Shown: piece by piece, positions 56,225-64,000 of the stretch | How positions within the stretch are numbered: position 1 is the stretch's first letter | Layout of the letters: each line of letters opens with the position of its first letter | Assembly: GCF_030864005.1 (NCBI RefSeq) | Contig: NZ_CP132976.1 | Coordinates: 3,782,001-3,846,000, forward strand | Origin: Achromobacter seleniivolatilans | Lineage (GTDB): Bacteria; Pseudomonadota; Gammaproteobacteria; Burkholderiales; Burkholderiaceae_B | Length of the DNA stretch: 64,000 bases | Direction: 5' to 3' | Notes under the pieces: model-generated | The model's database searches: none | Told to the model about the DNA's origin: nothing | Seen by the model: only the letters and a program-made list of their open reading frames with translations | Position numbers and translations under genes: made by a program

Positions 56225-57390
56225 CGCGAAAAGCTTACGACGGCGTTGTGGCGGCCTTGCCCGTCACCATTCCCTACGAGCGCTATTCGACACACGCCGC
56301 CCACTGGTGGCTGGGCCGCGCGCTGGGCGCGCTGATCCGGCAGTCGGGCGTGGCGAAGACGGACGTAGACGGCCTGTGCGTGTCCAGCTTCACCCTGGCG
56401 CCGGATACCGCCGTGGGACTGGTCCAGCACCTGGGCATGAGCCCGCGCTGGCTGGACCACATTCCCATGGGCGGCGCCAGCGGCGTTGCCGCGCTACGCC
56501 GTGCCGCCCGCGCCGTGCAGGCAGGCGATGCGAATATCGTGGCCTGCATTGCAGGCGACACCAACCACGTGGACTCGTTCCGCAACACGGTCAGCCAGTT
56601 TTCGCGTTTTGCGCAGGACGCTGTCTACCCCTATGGCGCGGGCGGCCCCAACGCCAGTTTCGCGCTGTTGACCGCGAACTACATGCGAACCACCGGCGCC
56701 ACGCGGGAAGACTTCGGAAAACTGTGCGTAGCGCAGCGCGACAACGCCCTGCGCTATCCCCATGCGCTCATGAAAAAGCCGCTGACACTCGCCCAGTACC
56801 TGGATGCCCGCGTCATCACCGACCCGATCCATTTGTTCGACTGCGTGATGCCTTGCGCGGGCGCCGACGGGTTCCTGGTCATGAGCGAAGACCGGGCGCG
56901 GGCGCTGAAGCTGCCCTACGCCCGCATTCTGTCCACCATCGAACGCCACAACGCCTGGATCGACGACCCCATCCAGACACGCGGCGGCTGGACCATGGAT
57001 GTGGACGAACTGTATGGCCAAGCCAACGCCGCCCCCGCTGACATGGACTTCCTGCAGGCCTATGACGATTACCCCGTCATCAACCTGATGCAGATCGAAG
57101 ACTTGGGTTTCTGCGAAAAAGGCAGCGCGCCGGACTTCGTGCGGAACAACACCTTCACGGTGGACGGCAGCTTTCCCTTCAACACCAACGGTGGCCAGTT
57201 GTCGGTAGGCCAAGCTGGCGCCGCAGGCGGCTATCTGGGCCTGATCGAAGCGTTGCGCCAACTGAGCGGCACCGCCGGCGGCACGCAGGTCGCGGATGCT
57301 CGCGTAGGCATGGTCAGCGGTTTTGGCATGATCAATTACGACCGGGGGCTGTGCACCGCCGCCGCCATTCTGGCAAGGAGCGACGCATGA
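56221..57390 (+). CDS. Thiolase-fold protein (SCP-x/lipid-transfer type) lacking the catalytic triad
   Basis: A 389-residue protein of the thiolase superfamily, with the repeated core and LTANYMRTTGATREDFGKLC typical of the SCP-x/Ltp branch. The N-terminal nucleophile Cys is absent: the segment reads IPMGGASGVAALRRAARAV with GGAS at 84-87. The C-terminal GHPxG motif reads GQAGAAGG (330-337), so its His is also lost. It is therefore not a classical thiolase. Relatives that lack the Cys and pair with a DUF35 protein (Ltp2-ChsH2 type) are retro-aldolases of acyl-CoAs. The next gene starts with a DUF35 domain and overlaps by four bases. Confidence 0.8.
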   Translation: MTRKAYDGVVAALPVTIPYERYSTHAAHWWLGRALGALIRQSGVAKTDVDGLCVSSFTLAPDTAVGLVQHLGMSPRWLDHIPMGGASGVAALRRAARAVQAGDANIVACIAGDTNHVDSFRNTVSQFSRFAQDAVYPYGAGGPNASFALLTANYMRTTGATREDFGKLCVAQRDNALRYPHALMKKPLTLAQYLDARVITDPIHLFDCVMPCAGADGFLVMSEDRARALKLPYARILSTIERHNAWIDDPIQTRGGWTMDVDELYGQANAAPADMDFLQAYDDYPVINLMQIEDLGFCEKGSAPDFVRNNTFTVDGSFPFNTNGGQLSVGQAGAAGGYLGLIEALRQLSGTAGGTQVADARVGMVSGFGMINYDRGLCTAAAILARSDA

Positions 57391-58628
57391 CCGAGCCGCT
57401 AGCCAAACCGCCCCGCAAGAACCCGGTTGCGCGTACCCGGCAGCCTACGCTGCCGCCCGGCTGGCGCAGCCGCAGCGCCTTGGGGCTGACTGCCGCTGCC
57501 GCCGAAGGCCGCTTCGACTTGCAAACCTGCGCCGATTGCGGCGCCGTGCAGTATCCCCCCCGCGAAGTCTGCGGCCACTGCCTGTCCGAACACTTGCCCT
57601 GGCGCGCCGCCGATCCTTGCGGCGTGCTGCTGGTCAGCACCACCTTGCATCACAGCAACGATCTGTACTTCCGCGAACGCCTGCCCTGGCGAGTGGGCAC
57701 GGTACGCATGGATGCTGGCCCCTCTGTCGTGGCGCACATCCACCAGGACTGCACGGATCGCGCACGCGTACGTCTGACACTGAAACTGGACCGTAGCGGC
57801 CAAGCCGTCATGATCGCCCTGCCTGAAAGGAATACGCCGAATATGGAAGACGACAAGACGCTGCGCGAGACCTCGTGCGATCCAAAGTTTCGCCGTGCGC
57901 TGGTCACGGACGGTAAGTCGGCCGTGGGCCTCGCGGTTGCGCGCGCCCTGTTGGATGCCGGTTGCCCCACGGTATTCCTGGGTGATCCGCAAGCCTGGAA
58001 GCGCGATGCGGCCTTTGATGCGCTGGCGGCCGATCCGCGTGTGCAAACGGTGACGCTGAACGTGACCGACACTGATTCCGTCGAACGCGTGGCGGCATCC
58101 ATTGGCGGCATGGTCGAGATCCTGGTGAACACGGCGGACCTTGAACGCGAAGGCGGTCTGCTGAACCGCAAGGACGTAAACACCGCCCGCGACGCCATGG
58201 ACGTGAACGTGCTGGGGCTGATGCGTCTGGCCCAGAGCTTCGGTCCGGCGCTGTGCGGCCGCGCTGCGGACGGCGTGAACAGCGCTACCGCCTGGGTCAA
58301 CGTGCTGTCGATTTACGCGCACATGAACCTGCCGTCGCGCGGCATGTGGTCGGCATCCAAGGCCGCCGCCCTGTCGCTGGCCCAATGCCTGCGCGCCGAG
58401 ATGCGCAGCGCGGGCGTGCGGGTGGTGAACGTGTTCCCCGGCCCGGTCGACCATGAATGGGAACAGCTCACCCCGCCCCCACGGGTCGCGCCTGCGGCGA
58501 TTGCCGCCGCCATCGTGCGCGCGCTGAAAGACGGGATCGAAGACGTCTACGTGGGCGACGCCGCGCAGGAGTTCCGCGCCAGATTGGCGGAAAACCCCAA
58601 GGGACTGGAACGGGAACTGGGCGCCTGA
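57387..58628 (+). CDS. DUF35 zinc-ribbon/OB fusion to a degenerate SDR domain
   Basis: A 413-residue fusion. Residues about 40-145 are a DUF35 unit: the zinc ribbon C48-C51-C62-C65, then an OB-fold. Residues about 168-400 are SDR-like (Rossmann), but the glycine motif reads TDGKSAVG (174-181) and the catalytic Tyr is Trp321 in GMWSASKAA, while Ser308 and Lys325 remain. An internal ATG at residue 153 with AAGGA upstream could allow a separate SDR product. It overlaps the thiolase-fold gene by four bases, and DUF35 units dock on such proteins to make acyl-CoA aldolases. A redox role for the SDR half is doubtful. Confidence 0.82.
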   Translation: MTEPLAKPPRKNPVARTRQPTLPPGWRSRSALGLTAAAAEGRFDLQTCADCGAVQYPPREVCGHCLSEHLPWRAADPCGVLLVSTTLHHSNDLYFRERLPWRVGTVRMDAGPSVVAHIHQDCTDRARVRLTLKLDRSGQAVMIALPERNTPNMEDDKTLRETSCDPKFRRALVTDGKSAVGLAVARALLDAGCPTVFLGDPQAWKRDAAFDALAADPRVQTVTLNVTDTDSVERVAASIGGMVEILVNTADLEREGGLLNRKDVNTARDAMDVNVLGLMRLAQSFGPALCGRAADGVNSATAWVNVLSIYAHMNLPSRGMWSASKAAALSLAQCLRAEMRSAGVRVVNVFPGPVDHEWEQLTPPPRVAPAAIAAAIVRALKDGIEDVYVGDAAQEFRARLAENPKGLERELGA

Positions 58629-58670
58629 CGGCCCGATTCCGCATACATACGAACCAAGAGGAGCAACAGC

Positions 58671-59456
58671 ATGAGCCAGAACATTCTTGCCCAATTCATG
58701 TCGGAACTCGTGTCCGGACGCATCGGTCTGGTAGACCTGACCGAAACGCTGACACCGGAATTTCCCACTATCGTGCTGCCTCCCGAGTTCGGCCAAGCCT
58801 GGCCGTTCCGCATCGAGGAAATCTCGCGCTATGACGAGCGCGGCCCGGCTTGGTATTGGAACAACTTCTCGTGCTCGGAACACACGGGCACGCACTTCGA
58901 TGCGCCCGCCCACTGGGTGACGGGCAAGGACCTGCCCGACAACACGGTGGACACCATTCCCATCGATGCCTTCATTGCCAGCGCCTGCGTTATCGACTGT
59001 TCGGCCGAAGCCCGCGACAACCCCGACTTCCTGCTGACCATCGATTTCGTAAAGAAGTGGGAAGAGCAGCACGGCCGCATCCCTGCCCGTTCCTGGGTGC
59101 TGATGCGCACCGACTGGTCCAAGCGCGCCAAGCCCGCCGAATACCTGAACATGCAGGACGACGGCGCGCACTCGCCCGGACCCGACGCCGATGTAGTGCC
59201 GTGGCTGATCAAGGAACGCGACGTGCATGGCTTTGGAACCGAATCCGTCGGCACCGATGCCGGCCAGGCCCACCACCTGAACCCGCCCTACCCCTGCCAC
59301 TACTACATGCACGGCAACAACCGCTACGGCTTGCAGTGCCTGACCAATCTGGATCAGTTGCCACCCACCGGCGCGGTAATTTTTTCGGCGCCGCTGAAGA
59401 TCCGCAGCGGTTCGGGCAGCCCCTTGCGCGTGCTGGCGCTGGCGCCCAAGGCCTGA
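58671..59456 (+). CDS. Cyclase-family (kynurenine formamidase-like) metal hydrolase
   Basis: A 261-residue protein of the cyclase/KynB superfamily, with the metal-binding signature HTGTHFDAPAHW after SCSE. Such enzymes hydrolyse amides, lactones or cyclic diketones, KynB being the kynurenine example, and use bound Mn2+ or Zn2+. GAGGAG lies ten bases before ATG 58671. Its place in an aromatic-acid cluster suggests cleavage of a ring-opened or cyclic intermediate, but the chemistry is unproven. Confidence 0.85.
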   Translation: MSQNILAQFMSELVSGRIGLVDLTETLTPEFPTIVLPPEFGQAWPFRIEEISRYDERGPAWYWNNFSCSEHTGTHFDAPAHWVTGKDLPDNTVDTIPIDAFIASACVIDCSAEARDNPDFLLTIDFVKKWEEQHGRIPARSWVLMRTDWSKRAKPAEYLNMQDDGAHSPGPDADVVPWLIKERDVHGFGTESVGTDAGQAHHLNPPYPCHYYMHGNNRYGLQCLTNLDQLPPTGAVIFSAPLKIRSGSGSPLRVLALAPKA

Positions 59457-59489
59457 GCGGCCCCACGATAACCACGAACAGGGGAAACC

Positions 59490-60218
59490 ATGACGCATAC
59501 GAATGTTGCGCTTGTCACCGGCGGCAGCGCCGGCATCGGCGCAGAAATCTGCCGCAGCATGCTGGAAGCGGGGTACGAGGTGATTTCGATGGCGCGGCGC
59601 GCAGCCGACTTCAGCCACCCGCGCCTGCACAATATGCAGGTCGACCTGCTGGATGCGAACGCCACCGCCCAGGCTGGCGCGGAGGCCGCAGCGCGGTTTC
59701 CGATCAGCCACGTTATCCACAACGCGGGAGTCATCTGGCCCAACCTGCTGCCGCAAGTCACGCAGGAAGAACTGCATGGCCTGACGCAAATCCACCTGGG
59801 CGCGGCGATCAGTCTGGTCCAGGCAGCGTTGCCCGGCATGCAGGAACGCCAGTTTGGCCGCATCGTCATGATGTCGTCCCGGGGCGCGCTGGGGCTGCCC
59901 ACGCGCACCGCCTATTCGGCCACCAAGGCCGGCATGGTCGGCATGGCCCGTACGTGGTCTCTGGAACTTGCACCCTACGGCATCACGGTCAACGTGGTGG
60001 CCCCCGGGCCGATCCAGACGGATATGTTCTACGAAGTCATTGAACCGGGCAGCGAACGCGAAAAGCAATTGGCCAACGGCATCCCGGTCAAGCGCCTGGG
60101 CCGTTCGGACGATGTGGCGCGCGCTGTCATGTTCTTCTCCGATCCTGCCAACAGCTTCGTCACCGGGCAGACCCTGTTTGTCTGTGGCGGCGCCAGCGTC
60201 AGCTCCATCACCATCTGA
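59490..60218 (+). CDS. SDR-family NAD(P)-dependent oxidoreductase
   Basis: A 242-residue classical short-chain dehydrogenase. It has the cofactor motif LVTGGSAGIGAEICR, HNAG in place of NNAG, the Ser in IVMMSSRGALG and the active site YSATKAG, and VAPGPIQTDM after it. All catalytic residues are present, in contrast to the SDR half of the DUF35 fusion upstream. It follows the cyclase gene after 33 bases with AGGGGAA before the ATG. It probably interconverts a hydroxyl and a ketone in the pathway. Confidence 0.92.
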   Translation: MTHTNVALVTGGSAGIGAEICRSMLEAGYEVISMARRAADFSHPRLHNMQVDLLDANATAQAGAEAAARFPISHVIHNAGVIWPNLLPQVTQEELHGLTQIHLGAAISLVQAALPGMQERQFGRIVMMSSRGALGLPTRTAYSATKAGMVGMARTWSLELAPYGITVNVVAPGPIQTDMFYEVIEPGSEREKQLANGIPVKRLGRSDDVARAVMFFSDPANSFVTGQTLFVCGGASVSSITI

Positions 60219-60230
60219 CCGGGATTGATC

Positions 60231-60247
60231 CGCCCGCTTCGGGTTTT
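60231..60247 (+). terminator. Weak terminator candidate before the ABC importer genes
   Basis: CCCG-CTT-CGGG followed by TTTT, a 4-bp stem, lies about 15 bases past the SDR stop. A TATAAA (60300-60305) downstream suggests a separate importer promoter. Confidence 0.35.
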
Positions 60248-60405
60248 GACGGATAGGTAAGCACAGGGGACCGGGTCTACAGTGCTGATCCTTGCCTTAT
60301 ATAAATTTTAAGCAACAAGTAATTCCCGCTGTTCCCTGCGCAGTTCCCTGTTTTCTCCGCTTTCCAGCCGCACTCCCACTCTGCCCCCTATCCGGAGGTT
60401 TTGCC

Positions 60406-61557
60406 ATGCTGTCGAAGAAACTCCCCCTGGCCGCGGCCGCCGCCGTCGCCGCTCTGTTCGCTCTGCCCGCCCTGGCCCAGGTCAAGGTTGGTGTCGTGAC
60501 CTCGTCCACCGGCCCCACCGCGCTGGTCGGGATTCCGCAAAAGAACACCGTGCCGCTTCTGCCCAAGAAGATCGGCGACCTGACGGTGGAATACATTTCG
60601 CTGGATGACGCCAGCGATTCCACCAACTCGGTCACGGCGTTCAAGAAGCTGATCTCGGAACAAAACGTGGACGCGCTGATCGGCCCGTCGGGTTCGCCCA
60701 ACGCCATGGGCGTGATTCAGTTTGCCGCCGAAGCCGGTGTGCCGATGCTGGCGCCCGTAGGCACGGCAGCGGTCGTGCTGCCCATGAACGAACAGAAAAA
60801 GTGGGTGTTCAAGACCACGCAGAACGACGACATCATTGCTCGCGCTCTGGTGGATCACATGGTCAAGACCGGCATCAAGACGGTGGGATTCATCGGCCTG
60901 AATGATCCGTACGGCGAAAACTGGTCCAAGGTGTTCACGGCGCTGGCTACCGAAAAGGGCATCAAGGTCACTGCCAATGAACGCTATCTGCGCTTTGACA
61001 GCTCGGTCACGGGCCAGGCGCTGAAGATTCTGGCCGCCAAGCCGGACGCCGTGCTCGTCGCCGCCCCTGGCGCTGCGAGCGTGTTGCCGCAAACCACGTT
61101 GTTCGATCAGGGCTACAAGGGCAAGTTCTATCAGACCCACGGCGCAGCCCTGCCCGACTTCCTGAAGCTGGGCGGCAAGAAGGTCGAAGGCACCGTGCTG
61201 GCAGCCAGCCTGATGCTGGTGCTGCCGGAAATGCCGGACAGCAATCCGTCCAAGAAGGTCGCGACCGACTACATCGCCGCCTACGAAAAGCTCAACGGTT
61301 CCAAGCCCGCCACCTTCGGCGCCAACGTCTATGACGCGGGCCTGCTGCTGGAAAAGGCCGTGCCGCTGGCCGAGAAGGCCGGCAAACCGGGCACCAAGGA
61401 GTTCCGCAGCGCCTTGCGCGATGCGCTGGAACAAACCAAGGAGCTGGTCGGCACCCAAGGCGTCTACAACATGAGCGCAGCCGACCATAGCGGGTTCGAC
61501 GACCGCGGCCGTGAACTCATCACCGTCAAGGACGGCAACTGGACGCTGGTCAAGTAA
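60406..61557 (+). CDS. Branched-chain-type ABC substrate-binding protein (LivK-like)
   Basis: A 383-residue periplasmic binding protein (peripla_BP_6 type). The signal peptide ends [11 protein letters not shown]. The mature part has [32 protein letters not shown] and [13 protein letters not shown], the pattern of leucine/aromatic-acid binders such as HbaE/benzoate-type. GGAGG lies before ATG 60406; the longer frame is not supported. Being downstream of the catabolic genes, it probably binds the pathway substrate rather than amino acids. Confidence 0.92.
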   Translation: MLSKKLPLAAAAAVAALFALPALAQVKVGVVTSSTGPTALVGIPQKNTVPLLPKKIGDLTVEYISLDDASDSTNSVTAFKKLISEQNVDALIGPSGSPNAMGVIQFAAEAGVPMLAPVGTAAVVLPMNEQKKWVFKTTQNDDIIARALVDHMVKTGIKTVGFIGLNDPYGENWSKVFTALATEKGIKVTANERYLRFDSSVTGQALKILAAKPDAVLVAAPGAASVLPQTTLFDQGYKGKFYQTHGAALPDFLKLGGKKVEGTVLAASLMLVLPEMPDSNPSKKVATDYIAAYEKLNGSKPATFGANVYDAGLLLEKAVPLAEKAGKPGTKEFRSALRDALEQTKELVGTQGVYNMSAADHSGFDDRGRELITVKDGNWTLVK

Positions 61558-61651
61558 AGCCGTGAACGTCACGCGGGCGGCATCAGCCGTTCGCGTGACG
61601 TGGACCGGCGCTTTGCCGGTCCAGCGTTTCCCGTCTCTGTCGGAATTTCGC

Positions 61652-62692
61652 ATGAATGCTCAGATCGCCCTGATTCTTGGACAGGACGGCATCACCAACG
61701 GCGCCATTTACGCGCTCTTGGCGTTGTCGATCCTGCTGGTCTTTACCGTTACCCGTGTGCTGTTCATCCCCCAGGGTGAATTCGTCGCCTTTGGCGCGCT
61801 GACCATGGCCGCCATCCAGGCTGGACGTCCGGTGCTGCTGGTCTGGCTGCTGCTGGCCTTTGCACTGGCCGAAGCCGCCGCCGACCTGATTGCGCGCGCC
61901 AAACGACCCGGCCGCGCGCGCGGTCTGTGGCGTATCGCGGCCAAGGTCATCTACCCGCTGGTAATTGCCGCCCTGCTCTACAAACTGCCGCTGGCGCAAT
62001 TGCCGATGGCCGTGCAGGCGCTGTTGACCTTGTTGCTGGTGGTGCCCATGGGCCCGCAGCTGTATCGATTGTTCTACCAGCCCATCGCGTCGGCATCGAC
62101 GCTGGTGCTGCTGATCGTTTCCATCGCCGTACACCTGGCGCTGGTAGGGTTGGGTCTGCTGGCATTCGGCGCCGAGGGCGCCCGCACTGCGCCGTTCAGC
62201 GACGCCAGCTTGGCGCTCGGCCCCATCAACATCAACAGCCAGGCGCTGTGGGTGGTGGCCGTGTCAGCCGTGCTGATCGTGGTGCTTTATCAGTTCTTTG
62301 AACGCTCCATGTACGGCAAGGCCTTGCGCGCTGCCGCTTTCAACCGGCTGGGCGCGCGGTTGATGGGCATTTCCCCCATTTTCGCCGGCCGAGCCACGTT
62401 CTTTCTAGCGGCGCTGATCGGCACGGTATCTGGAATTTTGATCGCGCCCATTACCACCATGTATTTTGATTCGGGATTCATGGTCAGCCTGAAAGGGTTT
62501 GTGGGCGCCATCATCGGCGGTCTGGTCAGTTATCCGCTGGCAGCCGCGGGTGCCATTCTGGTCGGCCTGATCGAAGCTTTTTCGTCATTCTGGGCCAGCG
62601 CCTACAAAGAAATCATTGTGTTTACGCTGATCATCCCCGTGCTGCTCTGGCGCTCGCTGAAAAGCCATCACGTCGAGGAAGAAGACGAATGA
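61652..62692 (+). CDS. Branched-chain-type ABC permease (LivH-like)
   Basis: A 346-residue inner-membrane permease with about eight helices, beginning [20 protein letters not shown], with the typical [16 protein letters not shown] early segment and cytoplasmic [20 protein letters not shown]. It has an insertion of about 50 hydrophobic/basic residues near residues 80-135 compared with the usual about 290. ATG 61652 is chosen because it starts the first helix. Its stop overlaps the next start by four bases. Confidence 0.88.
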   Translation: MNAQIALILGQDGITNGAIYALLALSILLVFTVTRVLFIPQGEFVAFGALTMAAIQAGRPVLLVWLLLAFALAEAAADLIARAKRPGRARGLWRIAAKVIYPLVIAALLYKLPLAQLPMAVQALLTLLLVVPMGPQLYRLFYQPIASASTLVLLIVSIAVHLALVGLGLLAFGAEGARTAPFSDASLALGPININSQALWVVAVSAVLIVVLYQFFERSMYGKALRAAAFNRLGARLMGISPIFAGRATFFLAALIGTVSGILIAPITTMYFDSGFMVSLKGFVGAIIGGLVSYPLAAAGAILVGLIEAFSSFWASAYKEIIVFTLIIPVLLWRSLKSHHVEEEDE

Positions 62693-64000
62693 ACCCGCGC
62701 TATATCCTCTTCGCATTCCTGGCGCTGCTGGCGCTGGGTCCATTGGCCCTGCCGCCTTTCTACGTCACGCTGCTGAACTACATCGGTCTTTATGCACTGG
62801 TAGCGCTCGGTCTGGTTCTGCTGACGGGCGTGGGCGGGCTGACGAGCTTTGGGCAAGCCGCCTTTGTAGGCGTGGGCGCCTACACCACCGCGATCCTGAC
62901 CACACGCGCCGACACGCTGCCGTCGTGGCTGGCGTGGCTGGGCACATCGCCGTGGCTGACTTTACTGGCTGGCCTGGCGCTGACGCTTGTGATTGCGTAC
63001 CTGCTGGGCGCGATCACCTTGAAACTATCAGGCCATTTTCTGCCGCTGGGCACCATTGCCTGGGGCCTGTCGCTCTACTTCGCGTTCGGCTCCATGGAAG
63101 GCCTGGGCGGCCACACGGGCATCCCGGATATTCCAGCCATCAGTCTGTTCGGCTGGTCGCTGAACCAGGGCGGCCACATTTATTACCTGATCTGGGCGTT
63201 TCTGCTGATCGCGGTATGGTCCACGCAGAACCTGCTGGACTCCCGTGAAGGCCGCGCCATCAGGGCGCTCAAGGGCGGCCGCGTCATGGCCGAATCCATG
63301 GGCGTGAACACTGCGCGTTCGCGGATGGTGATCTTCGTCATCGCCGCGTTGCAGGCATGCGCGTCGGGCTGGCTGTACGCGCACATGCAGCGGTTTGTGA
63401 ACCCCAATCCGTTCGGCCTGCAAATGGGCATCGAATACCTGTTCATGACCGTCATCGGCGGCGCGGGTCAGGTCTGGGGCGCGCTCGTCGGCGCGGGCGT
63501 ATTCACCGTGCTCAAGCAATGGCTGCAAGACTGGCTGCCCAAGGTGCTGGGCCAAACCGGCAACTTCGAAGTCATTGTGTTTGGCTTCGGCATGGTGCTG
63601 CTGCTGCATCGCGCCCGCAGCGGCTTGTGGCCGGTGCTGACCCGCTGGATTCCAGTCAAGAAGCAAGCGCGCAAACTGGACATGGACGCCGAGCCTCTGC
63701 CCAAAAAACCCATGCCGCCGCGCGGCGAGGTAGTGCTGAAGGCTGTGGACGTGACACGCAAGTTCGGCGGGCTGGTGGCCAACAACGCCATGAACCTGGA
63801 AATCCGTGCCGGCGAAATCCTGGCGCTGATCGGCCCCAATGGCGCCGGCAAGAGCACGATGTTCAACCAGATCTCCGGCGTAGACACACCCACGTCGGGG
63901 ACCGTGACACTGCTGGGACAACCCGTGGCAGGTTCCGGCGCGCGCAATATTGCGCGGCTGGGCCTGTCGCGCACCTTCCAGCACGTGCGCCTGCTGGGCC
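62689..64000 (+). CDS. LivM-LivG fusion: ABC permease joined to ATPase (partial)
   Basis: One open frame of 437 codons runs off the window. Residues about 1-320 are a LivM-like permease ([39 protein letters not shown]). After a short basic linker ([20 protein letters not shown], about residues 326-345) an ABC cassette begins: [18 protein letters not shown] and Walker [19 protein letters not shown], with [11 protein letters not shown] at the edge. A fused permease-ATPase is found in some Burkholderiales Liv systems. Its ATG overlaps livH by four bases. The rest lies beyond the window. Confidence 0.88.
   Translation, partial: MNPRYILFAFLALLALGPLALPPFYVTLLNYIGLYALVALGLVLLTGVGGLTSFGQAAFVGVGAYTTAILTTRADTLPSWLAWLGTSPWLTLLAGLALTLVIAYLLGAITLKLSGHFLPLGTIAWGLSLYFAFGSMEGLGGHTGIPDIPAISLFGWSLNQGGHIYYLIWAFLLIAVWSTQNLLDSREGRAIRALKGGRVMAESMGVNTARSRMVIFVIAALQACASGWLYAHMQRFVNPNPFGLQMGIEYLFMTVIGGAGQVWGALVGAGVFTVLKQWLQDWLPKVLGQTGNFEVIVFGFGMVLLLHRARSGLWPVLTRWIPVKKQARKLDMDAEPLPKKPMPPRGEVVLKAVDVTRKFGGLVANNAMNLEIRAGEILALIGPNGAGKSTMFNQISGVDTPTSGTVTLLGQPVAGSGARNIARLGLSRTFQHVRLLG

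Noticed and set aside
57399..60068. An 889-codon open frame on the minus strand across five plus-strand genes
   Set aside because: It is antisense to well-supported CDSs; its Arg/Gly/His-rich composition is that of a high-GC shadow and no motif appears.
1..64000. tRNA genes, IS elements, prophage or CRISPR arrays
   Set aside because: None could be supported by eye: no transposase, integrase or regularly spaced repeats were seen, though short tRNAs could be missed without a search.

Overview
The window reads as a chromosomal segment of a GC-rich betaproteobacterium of the Alcaligenaceae (Achromobacter/Bordetella type). This rests on the high-GC codon use, the ubiH-like / dusB-fis / purH / ruvC / ruvA order, the minCDE operon, and the style and number of ABC importers. 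The genus is inference from gene order and protein character; no database search was made. No rRNA, tRNA, insertion sequence, prophage or CRISPR array was seen. Both ends cut through genes: ilvE at the left and a livM-livG fusion at the right.

Layout. 1-13.5 kb: end of ilvE, a small zinc-finger protein, an NTF2-like protein, a YheT-type hydrolase, a BepA-like M48 protease, galU, a CtaG-type membrane protein, a porin, and a magnesium locus (an ACT-like small protein, a long leader with a candidate MgtL-type peptide, then mgtA). These are followed by a CaCA antiporter behind a yybP-ykoY manganese riboswitch, and by pepP. 13.5-22.9 kb: housekeeping genes for ubiquinone synthesis, tRNA dihydrouridylation, Fis, purine synthesis and Holliday-junction processing, with ruvB inverted and separated from ruvC-ruvA. 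23-26.8 kb: an OmpR/EnvZ-like two-component pair whose sensor has three polyproline runs, divergent from an unrecognised exported beta-rich protein. 26.9-35.5 kb: recQ, a cytochrome bd-type cydAB pair, glnS and minCDE. 35.5-41.2 kb: a glycine-zipper lipoprotein, an isochorismatase-family hydrolase, an orphan vapB with a decayed vapC, ettA, a DMT transporter divergent from an AraC regulator, and an acidic orphan protein. 41.2-46.9 kb: a complete dipeptide/oligopeptide-type ABC importer.

47-64 kb holds a MarR regulator divergent from a long co-directional catabolic cluster. Its genes are a fused-subunit indolepyruvate-type 2-oxoacid oxidoreductase (two genes), a VanB/PDR-type reductase, a Rieske dioxygenase alpha/beta pair, an acyl-CoA ligase, a thiolase-fold protein, a DUF35-SDR fusion, a cyclase-family hydrolase, an SDR, and a branched-chain-amino-acid-type ABC importer. 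The most economical reading is uptake, CoA activation, ring oxidation and side-chain cleavage of an aromatic acid. The substrate cannot be read from the sequence.

Points I would look at first: (1) the CydA homologue is intact and translationally coupled to CydB, yet by alignment lacks every heme-axial ligand and the GRQPW motif of canonical cytochrome bd; (2) the thiolase-fold protein lacks its catalytic Cys and GHP-type His, and its neighbour joins a DUF35 zinc ribbon to an SDR domain whose catalytic Tyr is Trp; (3) the mgtA leader encodes a short Asp/Glu/Pro-containing peptide with a strong ribosome site, followed by a hairpin, reminiscent of enterobacterial MgtL; (4) the manganese riboswitch ahead of the CaCA antiporter.
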